Origin: Amycolatopsis coloradensis | GTDB lineage: Bacteria; Actinomycetota; Actinomycetes; Mycobacteriales; Pseudonocardiaceae | Length of the DNA stretch: 64,000 bases | Reading direction: 5' to 3' | NCBI RefSeq assembly: GCF_001953865.1 | Contig: NZ_MQUQ01000020.1 | Location: 78,098-142,097 of the forward strand | Shown: positions 49,782 to 58,173 of the stretch, piece after piece | Numbering within the stretch: position 1 is the stretch's first letter | Layout: the number at the start of each line of letters is the position of its first letter | The notes under the pieces: generated by a model | Seen by the model: only the letters and a program-made list of their open reading frames with translations | Database searches by the model: none | Told to the model about the DNA's origin: nothing | Program-made: the position numbers and the translations under genes

Positions 49782-51098
49782 TCAGCCGGGATGACCGGGC
49801 CTGCTGCTCTTCGTCGGTGGTTTGGGTTTGCTTTTGCCCGGTTTCGCGGAGCTGTTCGGCTGCTCGCCCGAAGCGGTCGTGCCGGCCGGTGTCGGGGTGG
49901 CACCGGCGTTCCCGGTGGTGCCCGGCGGAGTGACGGAGACCGGGACGGCCTCGGTCACCACGACCGTGCCGCGCGGTGCCACCGTGCCGCGGGTGGGCAC
50001 TTCGACGGCCTCCGAGGATGGCGGTCCTTGGCCCGCCACGGGAGCGGACGAACCCGTCGCCGCCGGGGGAACCACCTCGCCAGGCCACGCCGGTGGAAGC
50101 GCCCCGGTTTGGTTGGCCGCCAGCAGGACGCCGATGGTGATCGCGGCGGCCGGCGCGCTGATGGCGGCGACCACGGCCGCCCGCTTGCGGGTGGCGGGCG
50201 CGAGATGGACCACCTTCGTCCCGGTCGAGTCCTCCAGCAGGATCCGTGAGATCGCCGCGGCGGTCGGCCGCTGGGACGGCTTGCGCGCGGTCATCCCGCG
50301 CAGCAGCGTCGTCATGGTCACCGACAGGCCTGCCGGGATCCGGGGCTGCCGGTGCAGTCGCCCGACCGCGGCCTCGACCGGGGTGCCGGTGTACTCCCGT
50401 TCCCCGGACAGGCATTCGAGCAGCACCAGCCCGAGCGCGTAGACGTCGGCGGGCGGGCCGACGTTCTCGCCGCGGACCTGTTCGGGCGCCATGTACGCGG
50501 CCGTGCCGACCACGCCGCCGGTCTCGGTCACCCTGGTCGCGTCGAAGGCGTGCGCGACCCCGAAATCGCCGATCAGCGGACCCTCGTCGGCCAGCAGGAT
50601 GTTCGCCGGTTTCAGGTCGCGGTGGGTGATGCCGTGCGCGTGGACGTGCGCGAGCGCGTCGGACAGCAGGGCCGCCAGGTCGACGACCTCGTCCGGGGAG
50701 AGCGGGCCGGAACGCAGGCGCTGGGCCAGATTCGGCCCCTCGACCAACCGCATCGTGAGGTAGGTGTAGCCGTCGTCGGAGCCCGCGTCGTACAACGGGA
50801 CGAGCCCGGGATGACGGACCACGCTGAGGGTCTGGATCTCCTGATCACGGCGGCGCTCGTCACGGATCATCGTGTCCGCGTGGAACAGTTTCAGCGCGAC
50901 CTCGCGCTGTTCGAGCAGGTCTCGGGCGCGGAAGACGCGAGCGGTCGCGCCGCGGCCGAGCAAATCCCCGACCTCGTACCGGCCGTCGAGTTTGCGCGGC
51001 AGGTGATCCGGGTCGTGGACGTTCAGGCTGAACCGGCGTTGGGTGGTCCCGGCATCGAGGTCTTCGTCACCGCCAGCGCGCGAATCCGCGTCGTCCAT
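49782..51098 (-). CDS. Membrane Ser/Thr protein kinase (PknB-like)
   Basis: 438 residues. Kinase domain ~40-300: glycine loop LLGRGATARVF, VALKLF lysine, HRDLKPANIL, IGDFGVAHA and GTAAYMAPEQV. A helix at ~325-345 (AAVVAAISAPAAAITIGVLLA) is followed by a proline/threonine-rich tail with a lysine-rich end and no PASTA repeats, so any external ligand domain is absent. It belongs to the Hanks-type kinases. Targets are unknown; a PP2C gene lies 10 kb away. Confidence 0.92.
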   Translation of the reverse strand: MDDADSRAGGDEDLDAGTTQRRFSLNVHDPDHLPRKLDGRYEVGDLLGRGATARVFRARDLLEQREVALKLFHADTMIRDERRRDQEIQTLSVVRHPGLVPLYDAGSDDGYTYLTMRLVEGPNLAQRLRSGPLSPDEVVDLAALLSDALAHVHAHGITHRDLKPANILLADEGPLIGDFGVAHAFDATRVTETGGVVGTAAYMAPEQVRGENVGPPADVYALGLVLLECLSGEREYTGTPVEAAVGRLHRQPRIPAGLSVTMTTLLRGMTARKPSQRPTAAAISRILLEDSTGTKVVHLAPATRKRAAVVAAISAPAAAITIGVLLAANQTGALPPAWPGEVVPPAATGSSAPVAGQGPPSSEAVEVPTRGTVAPRGTVVVTEAVPVSVTPPGTTGNAGATPTPAGTTASGEQPNSSAKPGKSKPKPPTKSSRPGHPG

Positions 51099-51236
51099 CG
51101 GTGCTACCTCCGTCTCACCGGCCGAACGCCGTATACCCGGTCCGGCTCCGGGTGAAACAAGGTTCGTGAGCGTACCGGACGTGAGCCGCAGGTTCACCCC
51201 GAACGGCGGGCAACCCCCGAGGGGGCCGGACGTCTC

Positions 51237-52340
51237 GTGACCATGAAGCCGAACCGGTGGGCCGCGCTCACCGCCATCGCCTTGACCGCCCTGGCCGTCA
51301 TCACTCCGCCCGCCGCCGCCGATTCGTTGGTACCCCGGGGTTTCGGCCCCGCGTCGACGAGCTGGACCGGTCCGCTGCGCGGATTCGTCCTGGGGTTCTC
51401 GCCGTGCGGGAAACCGGGATGGTGTGCGTCCCTGTTGTCGACGGCCGACGGCGGGAAGCGGTGGCGGCGGGTCGGCACCCCGCCGATCTCGTTGCCGGAC
51501 AACCACAACCAGGTCAAGCTCACCGTGATCGACGAACGCGACGCCTTCCTCTCCGACGGCACCCGGCTGCTCGCCAGCCACGACGGCGGCGGCACCTGGT
51601 CCCGCGTCCGGCTCGCCGGGGTCCGGGAACCCTTCCATATTTCGAAAATCACCGAATCCGGACCGCGTGTGTTCGCCATGGTCACCGGTTTCGGTGAGCC
51701 GTCGACGACGACGCTGTACGCCGGGCTCGCGGGCACCCGGATCCTCCTGCCCGTCCCGGGGTTCACCGTCACCGGCTCCACGACCTACGGCGACATCGCC
51801 ACCAGCGGCGGGATCCAGGTCTCGATGGGATCGGACCACCGGGTCCAGAAGTACTGGACGTCGTCCGACGGCCTGACCTTCGCGGCCGCGCCGCCACCCT
51901 GCCCGGCGGACAGCTCGGCTTTGTTGAGCGGGGTCCGGCAGGGGCGTGTGCCCGCCCTGTGCAGTGGGGGGCCGGGATCGCCGCAGCCGGGGGCGACCGT
52001 CCGGCGGTTGTGGTGGGCGCCGAAGCTCGGCGAGCGGTTCACCGGAACGGCGCAAGGGCCCACGCTCGGGATCAACCAGAGTTTCAGTGCCGCGTCGCCC
52101 GCGGTGGCGACCGTCGCGGCGGAGGGTGGCGGCACCGGATTCCTCCACCGCACGGGTGACGGCGGGGCGACCTGGACGACGACGGTCCTCAGCAGCCGCG
52201 GGGTCTGCCTCAACGACCTCGACTTCCCGGACGAACGCGTCGGGGTGGTGGTCGACGGGCTGCCCGACGCCGAGGGCGGATCGGCCGTCTACCGCACCAC
52301 CGACGGCGGTCTCACCTGGCGTGAACTCACTTTCGGGTGA
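51237..52340 (+). CDS. Secreted BNR/sialidase-like beta-propeller protein
   Basis: 367 residues with signal peptide (LTAIALTALAVITPPAAADS). At least three Asp-box-like elements are seen: STADGGKRWRRV, ASHDGGGTWSRV, HRTGDGGATWTTT and YRTTDGGLTWREL. These build a propeller of the photosystem-assembly or sialidase type. No sialidase Arg triad is evident, so binding rather than catalysis is likely. GTG 51237 or ATG 51243 may be the start. It diverges from the kinase gene. Confidence 0.82.
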   Translation: MTMKPNRWAALTAIALTALAVITPPAAADSLVPRGFGPASTSWTGPLRGFVLGFSPCGKPGWCASLLSTADGGKRWRRVGTPPISLPDNHNQVKLTVIDERDAFLSDGTRLLASHDGGGTWSRVRLAGVREPFHISKITESGPRVFAMVTGFGEPSTTTLYAGLAGTRILLPVPGFTVTGSTTYGDIATSGGIQVSMGSDHRVQKYWTSSDGLTFAAAPPPCPADSSALLSGVRQGRVPALCSGGPGSPQPGATVRRLWWAPKLGERFTGTAQGPTLGINQSFSAASPAVATVAAEGGGTGFLHRTGDGGATWTTTVLSSRGVCLNDLDFPDERVGVVVDGLPDAEGGSAVYRTTDGGLTWRELTFG

Positions 52341-52497
52341 CGCGACGCTACTCGCACACCTGATCACCGCAGGTGGGCAAGGCCCTTGGGGAGGTTCACT
52401 TTGCTACACGCCATGTCGTAACCTGTGTACTGTCCGTCGATGTCGAGGGAGCCGTGGAACGCGTTCGCGCGGGCCGTGCACGGCTGAAGGGTGGAAC

Positions 52498-53343
52498 GTG
52501 TCCATGGCTTCGGACGAGGTCCGGTCTGTTCCGAGGCGCCCGCTTCCCCTCGACTACAGCAAGCCCAATCTCGCCCGGATGAAGGACGCGCTTCTCGGCG
52601 GACACGACTACTACGAGGTCGACAGGCGGGCGGTCGCGGATCTGCTCGCGCTCGCCCCCGACTCCGCCGCGATGGCGAAGGAGTTCCGATCCTGGGCCAA
52701 CCGGGTCGTCCGGTTCCTCGCCGGTGCCCGCGGTATCGACCAGTTCCTCGACCTCGGCTCGGGTCTGCCCACGGCGGAGAACACGCACCAGTCGGCGCAG
52801 CGGTACAACCCGGACGCGCTGGTCGTCTACGTCGACCACGACCCGGTCGTCCAGGCGCACGGGCTGGCGCTGCTGGAGGACCACCTCGTCCACGTCAGCG
52901 GCGCGGACCTGACCGACCCCGAACAGACCCTCGGCGATCCGGTGGTCACCGAGCACCTCGAACTCGACCGTCCGGTCGCGGTGATCCTGAACTCGGTGCT
53001 GCACCACATCGAAGACCTCGGCGAGGCACGGGCGATCGTCCGCGCGTACACCGACGCGATCGCACCGGGGTCGTACGTGCTGATCACCCACGACTTCACC
53101 CCCGGTGACGGCGCGGGCGGCGCGCTCGCGCAGAAACTCGACGACCTGATGGCCGAGACCGGGCACCGCACCGTGCACCGCGGCCGCGAGGAGATCGTGT
53201 CCCTGTTCGACGGACTGGAGATCCTCGAGCCCGGCGTCGTCCACCTGCACGAATGGTGGCCGGAGGGCCCGCGTCTCGCTCCGCTGACCGACCTGAACCA
53301 CCTGAGCCTCGGTGGCGTGGGGGTCAAGCCTTCAGCGAGCTGA
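52498..53343 (+). CDS. SAM-dependent methyltransferase, DUF574 family
   Basis: 281 residues, with GTG 52498 after AAGGGTGGAA and ATG two codons later as an alternative. RPLPLDYSKPNLARMKDALLGGHDYYEVDR is the family N-terminus, with QFLDLGSGLPTAENTH as the SAM loop, VVYVDHDPVVQAH, and AVILNSVLHHI. DUF574 proteins are abundant in Streptomyces and Amycolatopsis; most have unknown substrates. It overlaps the M48 gene by 20 bp at the 3' end. Confidence 0.88.
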   Translation: MSMASDEVRSVPRRPLPLDYSKPNLARMKDALLGGHDYYEVDRRAVADLLALAPDSAAMAKEFRSWANRVVRFLAGARGIDQFLDLGSGLPTAENTHQSAQRYNPDALVVYVDHDPVVQAHGLALLEDHLVHVSGADLTDPEQTLGDPVVTEHLELDRPVAVILNSVLHHIEDLGEARAIVRAYTDAIAPGSYVLITHDFTPGDGAGGALAQKLDDLMAETGHRTVHRGREEIVSLFDGLEILEPGVVHLHEWWPEGPRLAPLTDLNHLSLGGVGVKPSAS

Positions 53344-55207
53344 AGAACGCCTTCAGTTCGTCGTGGGCGGTCCCGAAGTCCTCGGTGTTGCCGGTGATCG
53401 CCAGGTCCAGCGTCTCGCCGTCGGAGAGTTCCATCGTCAGGTAGGCGGTGAGCTTCCGGCGGGGGAAACCGCCCGCGACGATGTCCGTGAACGGGATCCG
53501 TCGCGCGCCCGGCTCGGCGCGGAGGTCGTCGAGGCCGCGTTCCCGCAGCTTCCGGATCCGTTTGCGGTCCGACACCCCGCGTGCTCCGATGAGCCCGGCG
53601 ACGCCGCGGCGGAGCAGCACTGAACGCGCCATCGGCAGCAAGACCACTTCGGTGTCGCAGACGATCAGGTCGTAGAGCTTCCGGTTGGCCTTCAAGGCGG
53701 TGAACATCCCGAGCATCCGGGCTTCGGCGGGATCCGCCTCCCGTTCGGGCTCCTGCTTGCAGAAGTAGCCTGCGGGCACGTTCAGCAGTTGCAGGTCGCG
53801 GACCAGTTCGTCGACCGCGCGCGGGCTCGCCACGGCCGGGCCGACCAGTTCGGCGACGTCGAACGGCTCGCCGTCGCCGAGGCACAGCTCCCAGCCGCCG
53901 CCCCAGTTCAGGCGATGCGCGGCGACGCCGTTGTCGATCATCGCGGCGGTGACGGTGTCGGCGAACAGCTCGGTCAGCAGGTGACGGCCCTCTTCGCGGG
54001 ACGGGGCGCGCAGGGGTTTGGCGAGCGCGTCGGCGTCGCCGTCACGCAGGACCCGGACGACCTCGCCGACCGTGCCTCGCGGCGCCAGCCTGCTCTCGAT
54101 CCCGGCCGAGGTCAGCAGCCTCGCTCCCGCCGCCACCGATGCCCGGCCGGCGCGTTTGACGACCTCGTCCCAGTCCGCGCGCGGCCCGACGTCGCGGATC
54201 AGCACGTCCAGTTCCGCCTCGGGGACGTCGACCTTCGGCGCCCCCAGCAGCGACCAGCCCGGCCGCGCGTCCGGCTTCACCGGGTTGTCCGGCACCCCGG
54301 CCAGCGCGGCGATCCGCCGCTTCGTGGGCGGATGACTGTCGAACTTCGACAGCTCTTCGCCGTCGAGGATGTCTTCGGCGTACTCGGTCACCCAGGCGCG
54401 CTGGACCGGGTGGTTGAGGTACGAGCGGAAGCCCAGCAGCACCGCGGGAGTGCGCCGCGCCGCCACGCCGAGCGAGACGTAACGCTCGGAGTAGTCCTTC
54501 CAGAGCGGGGCCAGCGTCGCGACCTTCCGCAGTGCCGCGGCCGCCGTCCGGCTTCCCGCCGCGAGCACCGACGCCTCGTCGGCCTGCAGTTCCTGCCGCC
54601 GGTTCGCCGACCGCGCGACCAGGAGGTACAGCTTCGAATACGCGGAGAGCAGGGCCCTGGCGGGGCCGCCGTCCAGCCTGTCGACGGTGAAGGCGAGCGT
54701 CTGGGTGCCGCGGTAGGTCAGCGCGAGCAGACGGGTGTGGCCGCCGCTGTAGTGGCCGAGTTCGTGCGCGAGCACCGAACGCAGTTCGCTGACGCTCAGC
54801 GCCGCCAGCAACGGCAACCCGATCAGCAGCGTGCGGCGGCCCGGCCGCAGGCCGAGGAACCGGGCGTCCTCGGTGACCGCCGCGTTGATCTCGCCGATCA
54901 GCACGACCTCGTCCGGCGGACGGGTCTTCACCTGGGCGGCGAGGTCGTCGATCATCTCCCACAGCGCCGGATGGGCGTCGCGGTCCAGCCGCGGGCCCTC
55001 GATCGGGGGACGCCGCGCGCGCAGCGCGCTCACCAGCCCGAAACCGAGCGCGATCATCATCGCGAGGCCGGCGAACATGACGTACAAGCCGGTCTTGCCC
55101 GGGATCCGCAGGCCCGCCAGCACACTGGCGACACCCACCGCGACGACCACCACTGGGAACGCCACGAGCAGAAGTGTCGCGAGGACGGCGCGTCCTCGGG
55201 CCTGCAT
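53324..55207 (-). CDS. M48-family zinc metalloprotease
   Basis: 627 residues. Two N-terminal helices are followed by LRSVLAHELGHYSGGHTRLLAL, the HExxH motif near 145, with the third ligand Glu in RRQELQADEASV. The C-terminal ~330 residues, with a DUF-like alpha/beta part (MELSDGETLDLAITGNTEDF), are extra compared with HtpX. It probably cleaves membrane or envelope proteins. ATG 55207 is chosen; the frame upstream is unlike coding sequence. Confidence 0.88.
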   Translation of the reverse strand: MQARGRAVLATLLLVAFPVVVVAVGVASVLAGLRIPGKTGLYVMFAGLAMMIALGFGLVSALRARRPPIEGPRLDRDAHPALWEMIDDLAAQVKTRPPDEVVLIGEINAAVTEDARFLGLRPGRRTLLIGLPLLAALSVSELRSVLAHELGHYSGGHTRLLALTYRGTQTLAFTVDRLDGGPARALLSAYSKLYLLVARSANRRQELQADEASVLAAGSRTAAAALRKVATLAPLWKDYSERYVSLGVAARRTPAVLLGFRSYLNHPVQRAWVTEYAEDILDGEELSKFDSHPPTKRRIAALAGVPDNPVKPDARPGWSLLGAPKVDVPEAELDVLIRDVGPRADWDEVVKRAGRASVAAGARLLTSAGIESRLAPRGTVGEVVRVLRDGDADALAKPLRAPSREEGRHLLTELFADTVTAAMIDNGVAAHRLNWGGGWELCLGDGEPFDVAELVGPAVASPRAVDELVRDLQLLNVPAGYFCKQEPEREADPAEARMLGMFTALKANRKLYDLIVCDTEVVLLPMARSVLLRRGVAGLIGARGVSDRKRIRKLRERGLDDLRAEPGARRIPFTDIVAGGFPRRKLTAYLTMELSDGETLDLAITGNTEDFGTAHDELKAFFSSLKA

Positions 55208-55210
55208 CGT

Positions 55211-55262
55211 CCGGTTACCTCTTTTCGCACAAGTGCCGTCTGTGCGGCCGAATAGTAACCGG
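55211..55262. promoter_or_regulatory. Inverted repeat in the M48 gene promoter
   Basis: CCGGTTAC (55211-55218) and GTAACCGG (55255-55262) are perfect inverted octamers 36 bases apart, just upstream of the ATG. They could form a looped operator or hairpin leader. No regulator is known. Confidence 0.35.
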
Positions 55263-55374
55263 CTACGCGGACGGCTCGTACGAGAACGAAGAGCTACGCC
55301 CGCCACCTGCGCACAGGTGTCGCACGCTTGCGGCCGGGGTCGGGCGTGGACATCGGTCTTCCGCGGGCTCTGCG

Positions 55375-55411
55375 TGAAGGGCACCGTTGAGACGATCAAC
55401 GGTGCCCTTCA
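55375..55411 (-). terminator. Terminator of the aldo/keto reductase gene
   Basis: Perfect 16-base arms (TGAAGGGCACCGTTGA and its complement) surround GACGA, about 30 bases past the reductase stop in its direction. Confidence 0.8.
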
Positions 55412-55441
55412 GGACAGCTAAAGCCGCCGGCCGCGAAACGC

Positions 55442-56275
55442 CTACGCGACGTTGAAGGTGTCGGGATCCGGCCCGGTCCGCTGTCCCCGGTCCAGCACGG
55501 ACAGCGACGCGACGTCCTCATCCGACAGCGTGAATCCGAAGACGTCCAGGTTCTCCTTGATCCGCGACGGCGTCACGGACTTCGGGATCACGACGTTGCC
55601 CAGTTGCAGGTGCCAGCGCAGGACGACCTGCGCCGGAGTGCGGCCGTGCTTCGACGCCAGCGCCTTGACCGCTTCTTCGCCGAGCAGGTCGCCGCCCTTG
55701 GCCAGCGGGCTCCACGCCTCGGTCGCGATGCCGTGCTTCGCGTCGAACTCACGCACCCCGGCCTGCTGCAGGTACGGGTGCACTTCGACCTGGTTCACCG
55801 CCGGGACGACGGAACCGGCGCCGAGCACCCGTTCGAGGTGGGCGGGCTGGAAGTTGGACACGCCGATCGCGCGCACCCGGCCGTCGGCGTAGAGCTTCTC
55901 GAAGGCCTTCCACGTGTCGGCGTAGAGGTCGCGCTCCGGCGTCGGCCAGTGGATGAGGTAGAGGTCCAGTTTCTCCAGGCCGAGTTTGGCCAGGCTGGCG
56001 TCGAACGCCTTCAGCGTGGCGTCGTAGCCCTGTTCGCTGTTCCACAGCTTGGTGGTGATGAACAGGTCGTCGCGGGCGATCCCGGACTCGGCGATGGCCT
56101 TGCCGACGCCGGCTTCGTTGCCGTAGATGGCGGCGGTGTCGATGCTGCGGTACCCGGCGTCCAGCGCGGCCTTGACCGCGGCGGTGGTCTCCTCGTCCGG
56201 TACCTGGAAGACGCCGAATCCGAGCTGCGGCATCTCCACCCCGTTGTTGAGTTCGACGGTGGGAATGTCGGTCAC
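55442..56275 (-). CDS. Aldo/keto reductase
   Basis: 277 residues of AKR family 5 type: DTAAIYGNEAGVGKAI (Asp and Tyr of the tetrad), FITTKLWNSEQ (Lys), LYLIHWP (His), VNQVEVHPYLQQ and IPKSVTPSRIKENLDVF (NADPH binding). It reduces aldehydes or ketones such as 2,5-diketogluconate. The gene lies 27 bases after the MFS stop and is probably co-transcribed with it under the MarR regulator. Confidence 0.92.
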   Translation of the reverse strand: MTDIPTVELNNGVEMPQLGFGVFQVPDEETTAAVKAALDAGYRSIDTAAIYGNEAGVGKAIAESGIARDDLFITTKLWNSEQGYDATLKAFDASLAKLGLEKLDLYLIHWPTPERDLYADTWKAFEKLYADGRVRAIGVSNFQPAHLERVLGAGSVVPAVNQVEVHPYLQQAGVREFDAKHGIATEAWSPLAKGGDLLGEEAVKALASKHGRTPAQVVLRWHLQLGNVVIPKSVTPSRIKENLDVFGFTLSDEDVASLSVLDRGQRTGPDPDTFNVA

Positions 56276-56302
56276 TTGCTTTCCTTTCGTGGATGTTCGC
56301 GG

Positions 56303-57484
56303 TCAGGCGACGGGGGCCGGTTCGGCGCGACGGGCCTTCCGCCGCCCGTGGTCGAGCATGCCTGAGATGACCGCGATCAGCAGCCCGGCGAGCGCGAGCG
56401 CGGCGCCGATCCAGTTGGGCGCGGTGTAGCCGAGACCGGCGTCGATGGCCTGGCCGCCGAGCCACGCGCCCGCGGCGTTGCCGAGATTGAACGCGGCGAT
56501 GTTGGCGGCCGACGCCAGCGCGGGCGCGCCTTCGGCCTTGTCCATCACGCGGGCCTGCAACGGCGCGACGGTCGCGAAACCGGCGGCGCCGAAGACGGCG
56601 ATGGTGATCGCGGCGGGAAGCTGGGCGTGCGCGGTGAAGACGAACACGACCAGCACGGCCGCGAGCGCGGCGAGGATGACGTACAGGCTGGGCATCAGCG
56701 CCCGGTCGGCCGCCTTGCCGCCGAGCAGGTTGCCGACGAAGAGGCCGCCGCCGAACAGCACCAGCAGCCAGGTCACCGCTCCCGGCGAGAACCCGGCGAC
56801 CTCGGTCATCATCGGCGCGATGTAGGTGAAGGACGCGAACACTCCGGCGAACCCGAGTGCGGTCATCGCCAGCGCGAGCCATACCTGCGGGCGTTTGAAG
56901 ACGGCGAGTTCGCTGCGCAGGCCGGCGCTCTGCGTCGTCGTCTGGACCGGCACCAGCGCGAGGATCCCGATCAGGCCGATCACGCCGAGGACGCTGACCG
57001 CCCAGAACGCCGAGCGCCAGCCGAGCGCCTGCCCGAGCGCGGTCCCGGCGGGGACGCCGAGGACGTTGGCGACGGTCAGCCCGGTGAACATCATCGCGAT
57101 GGCGCTGGCCTGTTTGGCCGGTGCGACCAGCGAGGCGGCGACCACCGCGCCGACACCGAAGAACGCGCCGTGCGAGAGCGCGGCGACCACGCGGCCGGTC
57201 AGCAGCAGGCCGTAGGTGGGGGCCACCGCGGAAACCACGTTGCCGGCGATGAACAGGACCATGAGGCCGAGCAGGACCGTCTTGCGCGGCACCCGGGACG
57301 CGAGCGCGGTCAGCGCCGGGGCGCCGACGACGACGCCGAGCGCGTAACCGGAGATCAGCAGCCCCGCGGAGGGGATCGAGACGCCGAAGTCACCCGCGAC
57401 CTCGGGCAACAGGCCCATGATCACGAACTCGGTGGTGCCGATACCGAAGGCGCTGATCGCCAATGCGAGCAGAGCGGCGGGCAT
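56303..57484 (-). CDS. MFS exporter, chloramphenicol/arabinose-type (DHA1)
   Basis: 393 residues with twelve predicted helices. The start MPAALLALAISAFGIGTTEFVIMGLLPEVAGDFGVSIPSAG is diagnostic of the Cmx/AraJ/YdhP group. The motif A-like segment ALASRVPRKTVLLGLM and the motif C-like VVGAPALTAL follow. It probably exports a drug or metabolite. It is divergent from a MarR-family gene with a plausible operator between them. Confidence 0.9.
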   Translation of the reverse strand: MPAALLALAISAFGIGTTEFVIMGLLPEVAGDFGVSIPSAGLLISGYALGVVVGAPALTALASRVPRKTVLLGLMVLFIAGNVVSAVAPTYGLLLTGRVVAALSHGAFFGVGAVVAASLVAPAKQASAIAMMFTGLTVANVLGVPAGTALGQALGWRSAFWAVSVLGVIGLIGILALVPVQTTTQSAGLRSELAVFKRPQVWLALAMTALGFAGVFASFTYIAPMMTEVAGFSPGAVTWLLVLFGGGLFVGNLLGGKAADRALMPSLYVILAALAAVLVVFVFTAHAQLPAAITIAVFGAAGFATVAPLQARVMDKAEGAPALASAANIAAFNLGNAAGAWLGGQAIDAGLGYTAPNWIGAALALAGLLIAVISGMLDHGRRKARRAEPAPVA

Positions 57485-57527
57485 GGGTGCCTCACTTCTT
57501 CCCGTAGAGTGTTGGTAGCTGGCGTTG

Positions 57528-57554
57528 GCAACTACAAGCGTCTGAAATAGTTGC
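57528..57554. promoter_or_regulatory. Candidate MarR operator
   Basis: GCAACTA (57528-57534) and TAGTTGC (57548-57554) are perfect inverted heptamers spaced by 13 bases, midway between the divergent MFS and MarR genes. MarR proteins commonly bind such sites and repress both sides. Confidence 0.5.
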
Positions 57555-57627
57555 ACGCGCCGCATATTGCACACGCTTGATGATGCACGACGCAACGAAG
57601 CTCGGGCAACCGGGGAAGAGGTGAACC

Positions 57628-58080
57628 GTGTCACTGGCCGACGACGCCGTGGAGGCACGCGCGCAGGGCTGGCGGACCCTGGCCGCACTGCACGCGCGGA
57701 TCGAGGACGCGCTGGAGCGCGCGCTGGCGCAGCAGCACGAACTGTCTGTCAGCGAGTACACCGTGCTGGACGTCCTCGCCCGGCAGGATGGCTTCCACCT
57801 GCGGATGAACCAGCTGTCGAACGCCGTCGTGCTCAGCCAGTCGGCGACGACGAGGCTGGTCTCGCGACTGGAGGACAGGGGACTGTTGCAGCGGTACCTG
57901 TGCCCGGACGACAGGCGGGGGATCTACACGGAGGTCACGCCGCCGGGGCAGGAACTGCTCGCGGCCGCGCGGCCGACGCACGACACCGTCCTCACCGAGG
58001 CACTGGCCGCCGCCGGGGAACTCCCCGAACTCGCGCCCTTGGTCGCCGCGCTCGGAAAACTCACCTTCGCCCGCTCCTGA
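57628..58080 (+). CDS. MarR-family transcriptional regulator
   Basis: 150 residues with a winged helix: LSVSEYTVLDVLARQDGFHLRMNQLSNAVVLSQSATTRLVSRLEDRGLLQRYLCPDDRRGIYTEVTPPGQ, including the DDRR wing. It should bind the divergent promoter and release it on binding a small phenolic or drug-like ligand. GTG 57628 is used; the ribosome site is GGGGAAGAGG. Confidence 0.92.
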   Translation: MSLADDAVEARAQGWRTLAALHARIEDALERALAQQHELSVSEYTVLDVLARQDGFHLRMNQLSNAVVLSQSATTRLVSRLEDRGLLQRYLCPDDRRGIYTEVTPPGQELLAAARPTHDTVLTEALAAAGELPELAPLVAALGKLTFARS

Positions 58081-58086
58081 CCTCCC

Positions 58087-58152
58087 CCGCGTTTCGTCCT
58101 CTAGTTGCGGTAGTTGCGCACGCATGGACCGCAACTAGAGGACGAAACGCGG
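58087..58152. terminator. Long palindrome, family P1 copy 2
   Basis: Arms of 25 bases (58087-58111, 58128-58152) pair perfectly around a 16-base loop, six bases after the MarR stop. The left arm matches 16086 except G to A at one position, matched by C to T in the right arm. Confidence 0.8.
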
Positions 58153-58173
58153 CGGGGCTGGCAAGGTGAGGGC

